Source: Pilaira anomala
Taxonomy: Eukaryota > Mucoromycota > Mucoromycetes > Mucorales > Mucoraceae
Direction: 5' to 3'
Assembly (NCBI GenBank): GCA_025716855.1
Contig: JAIXMQ010000006.1
Location: 423,501 to 487,500, forward strand
Length of the DNA stretch: 64,000 bases
Part shown: in pieces, positions 46,195 to 58,132 of the stretch
Layout of the letters: every line of letters starts with the position of its first letter
How positions within the stretch are numbered: the stretch's first letter is position 1
Position numbers and translations under genes: made by a program
The notes under the pieces: generated by a model
What the model saw: only the letters and a program-made list of their open reading frames with translations
Databases searched by the model: none
What the model was told of the DNA's origin: nothing

Positions 46195-46394
46195 GGCAGC
46201 AATGTTGTAGTTAAAGAAGAGAACAAGGAAAAAAAAAATAGCTGCCTGGGAAAAAAACTACGCCAAAAATTTCTATTACCTCATGTTTACCCTCATGTTT
46301 ACTGATTACTCAAATTTGTTTTGCTATCCGAAAGCATATTAGATAAATGTCTTATTTATATTAGGTATTCTCTTTAAAAATAGTTATTTTTGTA

Positions 46395-46797
46395 CTTTCG
46401 TACTGTGGAGATTTCAGCATGAAAGACCGTCACATGAAAAACTTGAAACGCGAGGCAGATTTTTATCAACTTCCAAATATGGCTGCAAAGATCGATGAGG
46501 CAACAAAGGCAAAAGAATGTATTTATGAACTTGTCAAAGAAGAAGAACTCAAAAACTTTTCGAATATTAGTGTCGATAGTTCGACTATTAATAGTCGAAT
46601 TTACAGAAGCCAACAAACAATTTGTAACTGGTATAAGTCATCATACTATAATTTACTACTGTCCTAAAAGAATTGATTTTCACAAGAAACCTAATGATTG
46701 TAGACCAGTGCGCAACATTGCCGGGACCTCTTCTCACAAAGATTACATTACAAAGGAAAATAAAGTGTATCTTGTTTCTAGCCCAAGGTATTAAAGA
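46395..46797 (+). pseudogene. C-terminal half of a BTB-T1 (KCTD-like) protein, broken
   Basis: The frame reads VLSYCGDFSMKDRHMKNLKR then EADFYQLPNMAAKIDEATKA, which is the second half of the BTB-T1 fold (family: ILN.LR.G.L.LP....LL.EA.FYQI..L). A shift near 46610 leads to EANKQFVTGISHHTIIYYCP and then to a stop at 46794, apparently the C-terminal extension. No first half is present. It does not complete the relic at 29256 by position (17 kb apart), so these look like two different decayed copies of one family. Confidence 0.55.
46580..46599. repeat. 20-bp perfect palindrome
   Basis: TTCGACTATTAATAGTCGAA, perfectly self-complementary, within the BTB relic and close to its frameshift. Confidence 0.85.
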
Positions 46798-46799
46798 TG

Positions 46800-48095
46800 A
46801 ACTTTTATAAAATAATCTGTACAATTTAAAGTTGATAAATAAACACACCAAATAAATAATTAGATAATAAAAAATAACGTATTTTTTTTTTAAAAAAAAA
46901 AGCCTCCTTTAAGCTCTCCTAAAGATACCTATAATGTAAAAAGTTCGCATATTGTCAGTGTTACTGCCAGTGTGTAGATATAGTGATATAATTTCATCCA
47001 AACAAGAGACCTTATTAAGATATGGGCAACTTTGAAACGTGTACATATAATACATGTTATGAATGGTAGACAACATTTCATGAACTCCAGTTATTTAATC
47101 GCAAAATGACACATGTATGATCTCAATAACAAATATGTTTTTTCTGTGTATGTATTTAGTATGGAAAATATTCTACCCGAAATATTTAGGGCTAGATGAC
47201 CGTCAGCGAGCGAAGCGGGAAAATCGAAGCTTCATTTCGGAGGTTGCGCCGCAATCGGGAAAGATAACCGTTCGCTCAATTATGCTCCCTTACTGCAACA
47301 AATTCCATTAGAAGGACCTTGTGGCTCTACAATCTGATGTACTAGTGATGACCCTATATGGCAACAAAAGGAATTAGAGAAATTGTCTATTTCGTCTATG
47401 TGATAACGCTGATTGTTCTATCAGCCTCCTTGGTCAAATGTTTTCGAATCATCTGAACTGCAAACATCTTTTATTGATTTAATATGATTTTCTATATCCG
47501 TTCAAACCTACTCTATTATTAATATCCCCGGCTCAAGACTTGATTAACTAACGGTTTTATATCTATTTCTCATTTGTCCCCCCCCAATCACTGAAAAATT
47601 CAGTAATTAAATTTCTATCTTCAGGGTGTAACTCATATATACTGAATTTTAGCTGTAACTTTTCAGTGTACACTGAAGATAGTATTTATTTTCTTCTAAT
47701 GGCCATAGTGGAATACACTGCTTCTCCACGATAAATAATATTTATGACAACTTTAATAGAAAAAAATCAAGAGAAAAAAATTGACGAGCTACAATGACAA
47801 AAAAGCCAATTGACGAGCTGAAATGACAAATTATTAATTCAAATGATTATTTATCGATACAAAACTGCGACATTTAGAAATGATTCAAATTCTTGGCAAT
47901 TATGATAGAGAGATGTTGAATTGCATGTTTGGTCAAAAAGTGCAATTTCAATATCTTTTTTATTTAAAAACAGAAATTGGCTGCAAACTGACAGATCGCC
48001 AATGTCTTTTGTTATATAAAAAAAAATAGTTGAAGATATTAATAGCAACAGAATGCTTTATTGATTTGAAAAATAGATATACGCACACATATGTT
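46800..48095. other. Decayed intergenic region with repeat fragments
   Basis: 47710-47830 is a diverged copy of 26565-26690 (shared TTCTCCACGA.AAATAATATT and GACGAGCTGAAATGA-like blocks). A less AT-rich piece lies at 47195-47280 (GTCAGCGAGCGAAGCGGG), unidentified. At 47620-47700 imperfect inverted arms (TATCTTCAGGGTGTA and TACACTGAAGATA) could form a hairpin. No gene is supported. Confidence 0.45.
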
Positions 48096-51000
48096 TTATT
48101 CCAAAGGAGCTGCACCTTCACCCTCGACATGTATGACGCTGTTACGTCTATAACAGTAAAGAAAAAAAAAAGTTAATAAATGATACACTAGTAGCTCTTT
48201 ACACACATATATTTTTCATACCCATTTTCTTTAGAAATTCGAAAGTATTTTTCAAAAAGGTCAGACCCGCCCAAGTAATTAACAAAGTTCTCGTCATGTG
48301 TGATGATTACGAATTGAAAGTTGGGTTGATCTCGTTTGCTTTCGATAATCCTGCATAAAAAAAAATAAAAGTATTAACAAAAAATATCCAAGCTTATAAA
48401 ATGTCATTTTTTTATATTTACTGTCTCAAATTCTCAGCTAAACTTTGTACGTTTTGTAGATCGAGGTTGGTTGTAGGCTCATCGAGTGTAAAGAAACCGC
48501 AACTGACACAAAAGGTTTCGGCAAGTGCAAGTCGAATAATGATAGAAGCTAAAACCTTTTGACCAGCACTGCAACGGCCTCTCATATCTAATTCATTATC
48601 GTTTTGGTACATAACAACCTAATAAAAAATACAATTAGTTATTTTTGTCAAGAGAGGGTATAATTTAGTTACATACCCTATAATTGAATGAACGGTTCTT
48701 TGCAACACTTTCATGATCTGCTCGGATAGCGATATAATCGATATCTATAAATTATAATTAGGAAATCTAGACAATTACAGAAAACAAGCTTTTTTTTTTC
48801 TTTCCCCTTACCACCACCGCGATATGTCTTGAACCAAAGGTCCTTTATAATCTTATTCAAATCCTCCATCTTTAGAGAATGATATTTCATAACCGCTCTT
48901 TCCAAAGTCTTATTAAACTGGCCAAGATCAGCGACAGCAAGTTCAAGTGTTTTAGTAGCAATAAATAGTTCAGCATATTCAGCGTCCACTTGACCATAGT
49001 GTTGTCTCAGTTCGTTCTCGTAATGTCTTATTTGATTTTTCATCTGAAGAACCTCACCACGAATACTTGAAACCTAAAAAAAGGTTGTCAGTAAAAGTGA
49101 TGATTTTATAAATGATAAATATTTTACTTTTTCTTTTAATGTGAGTTCTTCTTCCTGCACTCGAGAAAGATTTCGTTTCAAGGAGCGTATGTCTAACTCG
49201 CCTTGCTTCTCTTCTAACATGGCTAAATCGTCGTCACATTCTTTTAAATCCACCTCTGTCTGACGGTATCTTATCTGGTCTTGTAAATCTCTTTCGATAC
49301 CTCGTCTGTCACCTTCGTCTTTTTCAATTAAGGCAAGACGGTCTTCTAGTTTGGTAATTTGATCTGTGGTAGTACGAATTTGTGTCTCTAATCGCTCCAT
49401 TTCTTGTTTTACTTGATTTATCCTATCTGATCCTAACGAAGCCCCATTTCTTTAAAAAAAAAAGGGGGGGGGGGGTAATGTTAATTTTACATTTGACATA
49501 AAGTGGTTATCAGCAAAAAAAAAAAAAAAAAAAAAATAGTTACCTTGAAATAGCATTATTATTTTCATCTACTCGGTCGACTTGACGAGACATTTCACGT
49601 TCTTCCTGATTAATAGATTCTTCTATTGTTCTCCATTCTCTTACTTCTTTTTCATAAACATTTGCAGCTTCCATCACTTTTTGATTTAACGGTTCAAAAT
49701 CCATTTCGATTGACTATAAAGTAACGTATTAATAAAAAGCTTTCGATTCTAATAAGGCTAGTTTTTTTTTATTACCTTGCACTCTTTTATATGTCTTTCC
49801 AGTTGTTCATTCATTTCCTCTAATTGCATATTTAAACCAACTTGAAAATCAAGTTTATGTTGTAATCCTAATAATTCCCTTTCGTACTCTTGGAGTTTAC
49901 TATCAATTGATTGTGCTTGACGTCGAGCGTTTTCCATATCTGCATTAATACGATTGACTTCACGACGAGCAATGCTCCTATATACAGTGAATATTAGTAA
50001 ACTCATCTACTCAAATAAAAAAAATAAAATATATGTATTACATTTTATCATTGTTATATTCAATATCCTTTTGGCATTCGGGAATTGTACGCGTAGATCC
50101 AGAGAACTCCAATTCGGTTTCAATCAAGGAGATATCACTTACAGCTGCTGTAATTTCTTTACGAATACGAGAGATATTACCTGCAATGGTGTACAAGTTG
50201 TCTGCTTTTATCTTACTGCGATCCACTTCGCGTTGTTCATTTGATGCAACTTCTGCTTTTTTAGCAGCAAGTTCACGTTCTGTATTCAATTGATCCATAG
50301 TGGATTGAACACCAGAGATATCTTTACGCAATTGTTCCAATTTAATCCAAGCGCCTTGAACAGTTTTGAGTTTATTAAGACGTACATCTAATTTAGTTAA
50401 GGAGGTTTCCATTTGTGTCTTGAGAGCAGGGAAACTTTTTTTCTTTTGGTTGAGTCTACCAGCGAAATCTTCCAATTCAGTATCATCATTAAATCCACGA
50501 CAGCATAAAGGACAGCACTTGGCCTCTTTTGTACCTACAAGATATTTACCATAAATCGAATCAACCGCGCCCAGGTTAGAAAGACGTTCCTTGATTTCTT
50601 CAATCTTTGATTCAGTCAATTTTAATTCATCTGGTACATTTTTTTCACCACAGACTTGTCTACACATGGATTCATATTTATGTGCCTCCTTTTCTTTACT
50701 AGATAAATTCTGACGGACCATGTTTAATTTTCCATCAATACCAGAGAGTTCACGTTGAGCTTTATTTCTTGCTTCGATCAAATCTCGTAACTGATTTTGT
50801 TTATCGTTTTTAAATTCAAGAAGAGCTGTCTCGATGTGTTCAACCGAAGGTCTGGAACCAATTAGTTTTTCTACATCGTCGATACTACTATGATATAATC
50901 GTAACATGGCAGATTCTTTGGATTCCTTTTCTGTACGCTTTAAAGATAATTTCGCACGAATGTCACCTTCTTTACTAAGAGTGGCAAGTTCTTCGTTCAA

Positions 51001-52857
51001 TGTGGTGATAATCTCGTCTAATTTTTTCATTTCAATTTCTTTTTCAGAGAGATCGGGACGACTTGAACGGTTAGCCATTGAATTGACTTTTTCCAATTTA
51101 GTTTTCTATAGGGTTTAAGATGTGAGTGATGATTTTCTTTTTATGATTTTTTTTTTTTAAAAAAAAAGAAAAAACTTACGTATTCTTTAATTTTATCTTT
51201 AAGATCATCCATTTCGTTATTAGATACTTTATAAGTTTCATTCTTCTTTTCAAGTGCATTAATTTGAACTTTTTCTTGTTCCTAAAATCGATAAATAAGT
51301 AAGTAAAATTGTTTAAAAATGAAATGAATCGGCTACTCACGATACGAGAAAGTAAATGCTTTTTACTTTCTTGAATAGATAACAATCTACTTTTCAATAC
51401 TTGTAACTCATCTGAAAGAACATTTTGTCTTTCCATAGCATCTTTTTTACGTTTCTCTGCCTGTAATGTCTTTAGCTTTAATCCCTTCTTTAATTCAGTT
51501 GCAGCTTTCTCACCATCGTCAGTAGGTAGACTAAAATGAAACTGTTCATTAATGGATTGGATCAATTCAGCTCTTGCGCTAATTTGACGCTCGTATTCTT
51601 CACGGGCAGCTTCCAAACGACCAATGATTGAATGTTTCTGGGTCAACTCTTGACGTGCCTTTCTCAACTTGTTTTCCAATTGACTCTTTTCATTCATCAA
51701 GACACTCTTTTCACGTTGGGTGCTGCTTTCACTGGTCTGATGCGCTTCCAACAATCGTTTTAATTCTTCCGTAGATTCAGAGCGAGGCGTGATATGATCC
51801 TGTAAGGAGTTCAATGTGCTTTGATAAAAATCTCTCTTATTCACGATTTGTTGAATTTGATCTTCAGTTAAATTGATGTCGCGTAAAGATTCTTGAAGTT
51901 GAGCAGACTCCGATTGAACGCGATCGATTTTCTCCTGTAAGGATTGGAGGGTCTCTGATTTTGCTGCGGCTTGATGAGTTAGTTGAGTAACATCAGAACG
52001 GATACGCTTTGCTTTTTCAGTATCTGATTTGAGGCCCTCTAATCGAATGTTGTTGGTATGGATCTCTAGGTTTCTGAGCTTGATCGTGTCTTTGATGGAT
52101 TCAGATGCAACTTGATAGCGTTTTGATGAGAAAATGTCGTCAAATTTTTTTTTCAAGACACTGGGTTCTGAAAATGGCCAATTGCTGTCTTCTTGGTGAC
52201 AGAAAATGACATTGTCTAGAATTGCTTTAGGAACACCGAGATGAAATGGTAATTCTGAATCCATATCTGCGCAGCGACTACTGATACTAAAAGTCTAGTC
52301 ATGATGATGATAAATCAGGCACACTAATAAACAAGATATATACTATTTATTTTTACCTGTTGAGTAACTGGATCAAATCTTAACAAAGAACTGTCAATCG
52401 CTCGTTGCGAAAGACTCGCTTTTTTTAATGTAACAGCAAGTGAACGGGTACAAATCATCTTTTCACCTCGAACGTTTGAAAATTTAAGCTTAATTTGGCC
52501 CTTCACTTCAGTTTGTCCGGATAACTAAAAATATTTTAAAAGTGTAAGTACTTTAAACAAAAAAAGACACAAACAAGTTTTTTTTTTTTTTACTCTTGGG
52601 TCATTGACAAAAGCACCATTACGACTGTTTGGTGGTAGATCGCCAGTACAAGCATACTTCATGGATTCAATAATTGTCTATAAAAGGAAAGAGACCTTCA
52701 ATATACTGTCAACTCAAAAAAAAAAAAAACATACAGTTTTACCACAACCATTCTCTCCTACAATAAGAGTTAAAGGTGAATAGAATTTAATGTAATTAGC
52801 TTCTTCTGGACTAAAAGAGCGAATGCCGATAATGGCCATTCCTTCAATGTAAGACAT
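48096..52857 (-). CDS. RAD50: DNA repair ATPase Rad50
   Basis: SMC-like subunit of the Mre11-Rad50-Nbs1/Xrs2 complex that senses and tethers DNA double-strand breaks. Fourteen exons: 52857-52735, 52677-52594, 52524-52357, 52294-51341, 51281-51180, 51105-50042, 49977-49776, 49713-49544, 49449-49128, 49073-48812, 48744-48677, 48618-48422, 48350-48222 and 48147-48096. All phases fit and give 1298 residues, the family length. Walker A GENGCGKT is at 34-41, followed by [13 protein letters not shown]. Long coiled coils flank the zinc hook CPLC at 675-678. The ABC signature is [20 protein letters not shown], with Walker [13 protein letters not shown]. All catalytic motifs are intact. The gene lies 133 bases downstream of DHH1 on the same strand. 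The intron at 49450-49543 has an A-run/G-run junction. Confidence 0.97.
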
Positions 52858-52990
52858 GTTTAAAAAGAAGAATGTAAAGAAAAAAATATATATAAAAGAA
52901 AAAAAAATGATAATAGACTGTCGAATTTTTTTTTATAGTTGTTTTTTTTTTATTTTATTTATTTGGCATAAATAATACTAAAAAAAAAAG

Positions 52991-54622
52991 TTATTTATTC
53001 ATACGAGATCTACCATTATTATTGTTGTTGTTATTATAATAATGAGGTTGTTGTTGTTCTTGATGACTTTGTTCTTGTTGTTGTTGACGAGTTGCTAAGG
53101 CTTGTTGACGATCTGGTTGTTGAACTTGAGCATCATCCAAAGCATTAGGAGCAACATACAAACTCTTATCGATCACAGGTGGAATAGGTTGAATCTCTGT
53201 ACCCAACTCACGTTCAATCTTGTAAAGATTATATCTATCTTCATACGTGATCAAATTAATAGCTAAACCTAAATGTCCAAATCTACCTGAACGTCCAATA
53301 CGATGCAAATATGTCTCGGCATTCTTTGGGAAATCAAAGTTGATGACCACATTCACTGCTTGAATATCAATACCACGAGTTAATAAATCTGAACAGACTA
53401 AATTACGACAGACTCCATTACGGAAGTCATGAAAGACTCGATTACGATGACTTTGCAACATCTTTGCGTGCGAATAGAAACAAGAGTAGCCTAATTCTGT
53501 AATCTTTTTAGCCAAGAGTTCTACACGGTTTGTTGAATTACAAAAGATGATGGATTGATTGATTTGAAGCTTTTTTAGGTTTTTTTTTTTTAAAAAAAAG
53601 GAGTAAAGTTAATATATATAGAACAATGAAATAATAATAATAATAAAAGTTACCTTGGAAAATAAAGTGTTTAAACAATGTACTTTTTGTTTTTCTTCTA
53701 CATAAGCATAGTACTGAGTAACACCACGTAAAGTCAATTCATCCATTAAATTAATTTCATAAGGCTTAACCAAGAATTTGTCCTTAAAGTTCTTGACAAT
53801 CAAAGGAAAGGTAGCACTAAACAACATGATTTGTCTGTCCTTAGGAAAGAAACTGATCAATTGTTCAATAATCGGTGTAAATTCAGGCGACAAGAGTTTA
53901 TCTGCTTCATCCATAACAAAAGTTGAAGCTTCACTGAAATCCACTAACCCCTTTGACGCCAAATCTAATATACGACCTGGTGTACCCACAATCAAATGCA
54001 CAGGTTCACTAAGACGCATAATATCATCCTTTAAAGTTGTTCCACCCGTTGTGACCATAATTTGTAATCCCAAATGCTTACCTAAATTCTTACATACTTG
54101 CGAAGTTTGAAGTGCCAATTCACGTGTGGGTACAAGTAAAAGTGCTTGGACCTTGGCCTTCTTATTATTGATTTTTTCAAGTGTTGGAATGACAAACGCT
54201 GCTGTTTTACCTGTACCATTTTTCGCTCGTGCTAAAATATCACGACCTGTTAAGGCAATAGGAATAGCTTCTTCTTGAATAGGTGAAGGTCTTTCGAAAC
54301 CAGCTTCAAATATACCCATTAGTAACTCTCGTTTTAAAAAGTAATCTTCAAATTCATTTCCTTTGGTTAAAGTGACGTCCTTTATAACAAAAAAAAAAAA
54401 AAAAAGGTTTGTAAATAAACAATGAAAAAAAAAAAAAAACGTGAATAAAAGTCGTTTACTTTTTCTTTATTACCTCTGTTTGTGGTCTAGCGTCTTTTGG
54501 TGGAAGGGAAAGGTTCTTTTTCCAGTTATCGTTTTCGTGACTAAAATAAAACAGATTAAAAAAACCGTTTTTTTTTAAAATTACTGCAATAATACACTTT
54601 ACCTCATTTGACTTGTTGACAT
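52991..54622 (-). CDS. DHH1: DEAD-box RNA helicase Dhh1/DDX6
   Basis: Translational repressor and decapping activator of P-bodies. Exons 54622-54603 (20 nt), 54540-54474, 54379-53654 and 53569-52991 join to 463 residues. The Q motif (GFERPSPIQ) starts near residue 56, motif I AKNGTGKT is at 81-88, then [15 protein letters not shown], the DEAD box in [12 protein letters not shown] in LFSATFP, and [10 protein letters not shown]. The block [20 protein letters not shown] and the wording of the C-terminal RecA domain ([20 protein letters not shown]) are specific to the Dhh1/DDX6/Ste13 branch. The tail is a Gln/Asn-rich low-complexity region, as in yeast Dhh1, which supports condensate formation. 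The first exon encodes only MSTSQM plus two bases. Confidence 0.97.
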
Positions 54623-55949
54623 TATTCTTAATATATTACAGTTAGGTTGTCTTTCTTTTTGTTTTCTTATATAAAGTGTGTTTGTTTTATAAAAAAAAAG
54701 AAAGAAATAGAGAAATATATATATATATATACGTTGTTTAGTTAAAAGAAAAAGAAAAAGAAAAAAAGACTTGAAACAATATGAAAGAAAAAAAAAAAGT
54801 TTTAGTGTGAAAAAAATAGACGGTGTTCCAAAGAAGAGAAAGTCGTTTGTTATAAAAAAAAGAAAGCTGTAATATATTTACATTTGATTATATTGAAAAA
54901 AAAAGAAAAGGAGGTGTAGATCGTTGTATAGTAAAGTAATTGACGATATACCTTATAAAACATTCTTTTTTATAAAGTCTATTTTGCCTTTCATTTTGTA
55001 CTTTGTCTTGTTTTGATTGGATATGATCCAATCATTTTAATTGACGTACATGAGGAGAGAGGGATCTTGACGTTTACGATATCATTTTGTATAGGCACTA
55101 TATTTTCCAATCAATTCATGGTAAAAAATTTTCAGGCTTCGAAAATCTTATTAATGGCAAATGCAAAAATCAATCTACCACTTAATTCGTATCACCAATC
55201 AAAAGACAATCAAGCAGAGACAATGCATATTGAATAAATTACATACGATTAATATTGAGTCTTTCTTAAATATACCATTTTCTTTTGCTTTACTGTCGTA
55301 TAAGCTTTCATCATGTAACTATGGTCCTTTATTTAGAAGTAAAAATACCAAGAATAGTTAAATTCCAATTCCCGAGCCCTTTTCTTTTTTTATAGTTCAT
55401 CATGCCTCGAGATTATGACTACAAATGTGGCTGTAATGTAATTCATCGGTATATGCATACCATTCAGTTCCGACTCTTGAATCTTTCCATAATGGCCACA
55501 TGTGCTACTAATTTATGCACAAAAAAACAAGTCAATTGAAAGTACATATTATAAAACCGCAAACGAAAGAGGGTTATGTAATATGTATCTAGTTGAAACA
55601 GTTAGGAGAACGCCAACATATTTATTGTTTATGTTATTTGAAAAAAATGATGAACTTTTAAGAAAAATTATAATGTCTTATTCACAACAACAACAAGTCC
55701 TTTTAGTTCAAACTCCTTGGTTTTCAGATTAAAAAGTCCATTGTAAAAATTTGAAGAAGCCCAACTTATTCAAAGTATTCTGAATACATATAAGTTGTAA
55801 ATAAACAAATGTAAATAAGTTTATCTCTTCATGGTGATACATCCTTATTTTAGAAACCATGAGAATTTTTTTTTTTAGATATACTTGTTTGCTATAAATT
55901 AGAAAGTTATTAATATTGTTCTTCTTCTTTATTTCCTATTTGTACAATC
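54623..55949. other. Divergent intergenic region between DHH1 and the first P450
   Basis: The DHH1 promoter side is rich in A and T runs (54640-54800). Two weak frames (55013-55237 and 55502-55732, plus strand) and a 45-codon frame at 55401 (PRDYDYKCGCNVIHRYMHT) have some coding flavour but no recognisable family or consistent splicing, so I do not call a gene. The P450 promoter should lie just before 55950. Confidence 0.45.
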
Positions 55950-57889
55950 ATGTCAGTTTTAGAAAAAGAATATTCGAAGCTTGCTTTACATCACGCTATT
56001 CAGCTATATAACCAACAGATTGTTCCAAGACTAACCAAAAAGAATCAAGCTATAGCTATCAGTACAGCCATTGTACTTTCGCTGGTTTACTATATTCAGG
56101 ATCGTCTCTTGAAACCTCCTAGACATCTTCGTCATATTCCTTACGTGGGTCTCTTTAGTACTCTCAAATCATTTTGGAATAGAGAATGCTTCTGGGACCG
56201 CGCACATAAATTACACCTCCCTTTAATCGAAGCAGAAAATAGTAAAGGTTTGTTTTCGGTATGTATATATGATTTCCATTAAATTGCATAATAACAAGCC
56301 TCTAAACACGTTTATTGAAACAGGAGATATCAAGGCTTGGATGGACAGTCAACATAGCTAACCCAGAAGATGCGAAACGTATATTACTGAAACACGGTAA
56401 AAAAAAACTGTTTATGGACAAATCTATAATTTCATTTCCTAAATATATTATGATATAGAGTTTTTCCCAAAAGCAAATACTGTGAAAGGCAACGAGAACT
56501 CACTTGCTGGAAAATTCGTAATTGGCCCTAACATGGTCTTACTTAATGGCGAGCACTGGAAATCACAAAGAAAAATAGCTAACCCAGCATTTGGTCGCTC
56601 TATGCCTATGAAATTATTTGGCAGATTGACCCAGGAACTATTTAAAGCCATCGAAAGTAAGGGTGAAGTCGTCAATGTGTCTGATTTAATGCAGCGCTTA
56701 ACATTAGAGGCCATTGGTAAAGCTGGTTTTGGGTTTGACTTTAATGCAATTCATGACCGAGATAGTGAATGGGTAGTTCGATACAACCGAATTGGTGAAG
56801 GCCTAAGTGATCCCATGTACTTTTTATTTCCTTCACTTGATACTACCTTTCTCTGGTTATTTCCTGGTAGACAAAAGATTCATAAAGAGATGGATATTTT
56901 CACGGATATGCTTAATGATATTATTCAACATAAAAAAGAAATGATCAAAAAGGGCGTTCAGAATGATGCACTTGAAGAAAATGAAAAGGATTTGTTGACA
57001 CTTATGATTGAGAGCGGAAAAGAAAACAATGGTATATTATCTGATGAAGAATTAATGGTAAAAAAATATATGTAAAGAGAAAGAAGTCTTGAAAGGATAT
57101 TATGTGCTTAACAGTTGTCGTGTTTCTTTTTAGAGTAACTTGGGCGTCTTCTTTTTAGCTGGTCACGATACTACTTCTAGTACATTATCATTTGCTATTT
57201 ATTATTTAGCCGCAAATCAGGTACATTAATAAAATAACATATTATATCTTATGTTTTTGCATTGAACAATTAATCAACAGGAAATCCAACTAAGAGCAAG
57301 AGAGGAAGCTATCTCTATTTTGGGCGATGAGCCGTATGATGTCTTACCTACATCTGAAGATACAAAGCAAATGAAATACATTAATCAAATCATGAAAGAG
57401 ACATTACGTATCAACGGTCCTGCTCCTAGAATCATCGAACGCGTTCCAACAGAAGATGTCATGTTATCTGAAACCTTTATTCCAAAAGGAACACCTATTA
57501 CTGTAAATATTTTTGGTATACAACATACTAAAAAGTTTTGGAAAAATCCAGATGTGTTTGATCCTGATAGATTCGCAGAAGACGGAGAAGCTACTTTACG
57601 AGGTCCTGAAAAAAGTATGATTTGGCTTCCTTTCGGAAACGGAGCAAGACAGTGTATCGGCATGAACTTTAGCTTGAATGAACAAAGAGTTATTATTTCC
57701 ATGCTATGTAAGAGCTGGTGGTTATTTATTATTACATGTTGTAATCTATTATTAACTTGTCTTTTTTTAGTGCGTAAGTTTACTTGGGTTATTCCTAAAA
57801 ACTCTTTACATAAGAATGGTGTAATTGCTGGCGGATTTCCTAATATTAAACCCATCAATTTGGACATGACTTTCTGTAAAAGGTATTAG
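55950..57889 (+). CDS. Cytochrome P450, tandem copy 1
   Basis: Haem monooxygenase, probably ER-anchored. Six exons: 55950-56258, 56324-56396, 56459-57057, 57134-57220, 57281-57707 and 57771-57889, giving 537 residues. A hydrophobic anchor lies at about 36-51 (ISTAIVLSLVYYIQD), followed by KPPRHLRHIPYVG. The I-helix oxygen-binding motif AGHDTTS is at 336-342, the K-helix E-x-x-R at 396-399, the PERF-like DPDRF, and the haem loop FGNGARQCIG with the ligand Cys at 481. All catalytic features are intact. It belongs to the fungal microsomal type, like the large P450 clans of Mucorales; I cannot fix the CYP family. It is a close paralog of the gene at 59592, about 1.7 kb downstream in the same orientation, and has one more intron (57221-57280). 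Substrate unknown. Confidence 0.93.
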
Positions 57890-58132
57890 AATATCTTTTC
57901 TCATTCAAATCCATTAATCAAAAAATGTCTCATTTTAAAATAAAAATAAAGATCTTTTTCTGTCCCGAAAAAAGAAAGTATCGTAAAAAAAGATAAATAT
58001 AAAGCAACAAAAGCAGAGAGAAAATTTGTTTCAAAGCTTCTAAACTTATTTAAATTTACCTACTCACTTTTCAGCCAAATCTAACAGCCCCTCGTTAGAT
58101 TTTTAAAAAGTGAGTAAAAAAAAAATAAATCT

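Noticed and set aside
48100..54622. RAD50 and DHH1 as one transcription unit
   Set aside because: They are 133 bases apart on the same strand, but each has its own start and full structure; nothing shows co-transcription.
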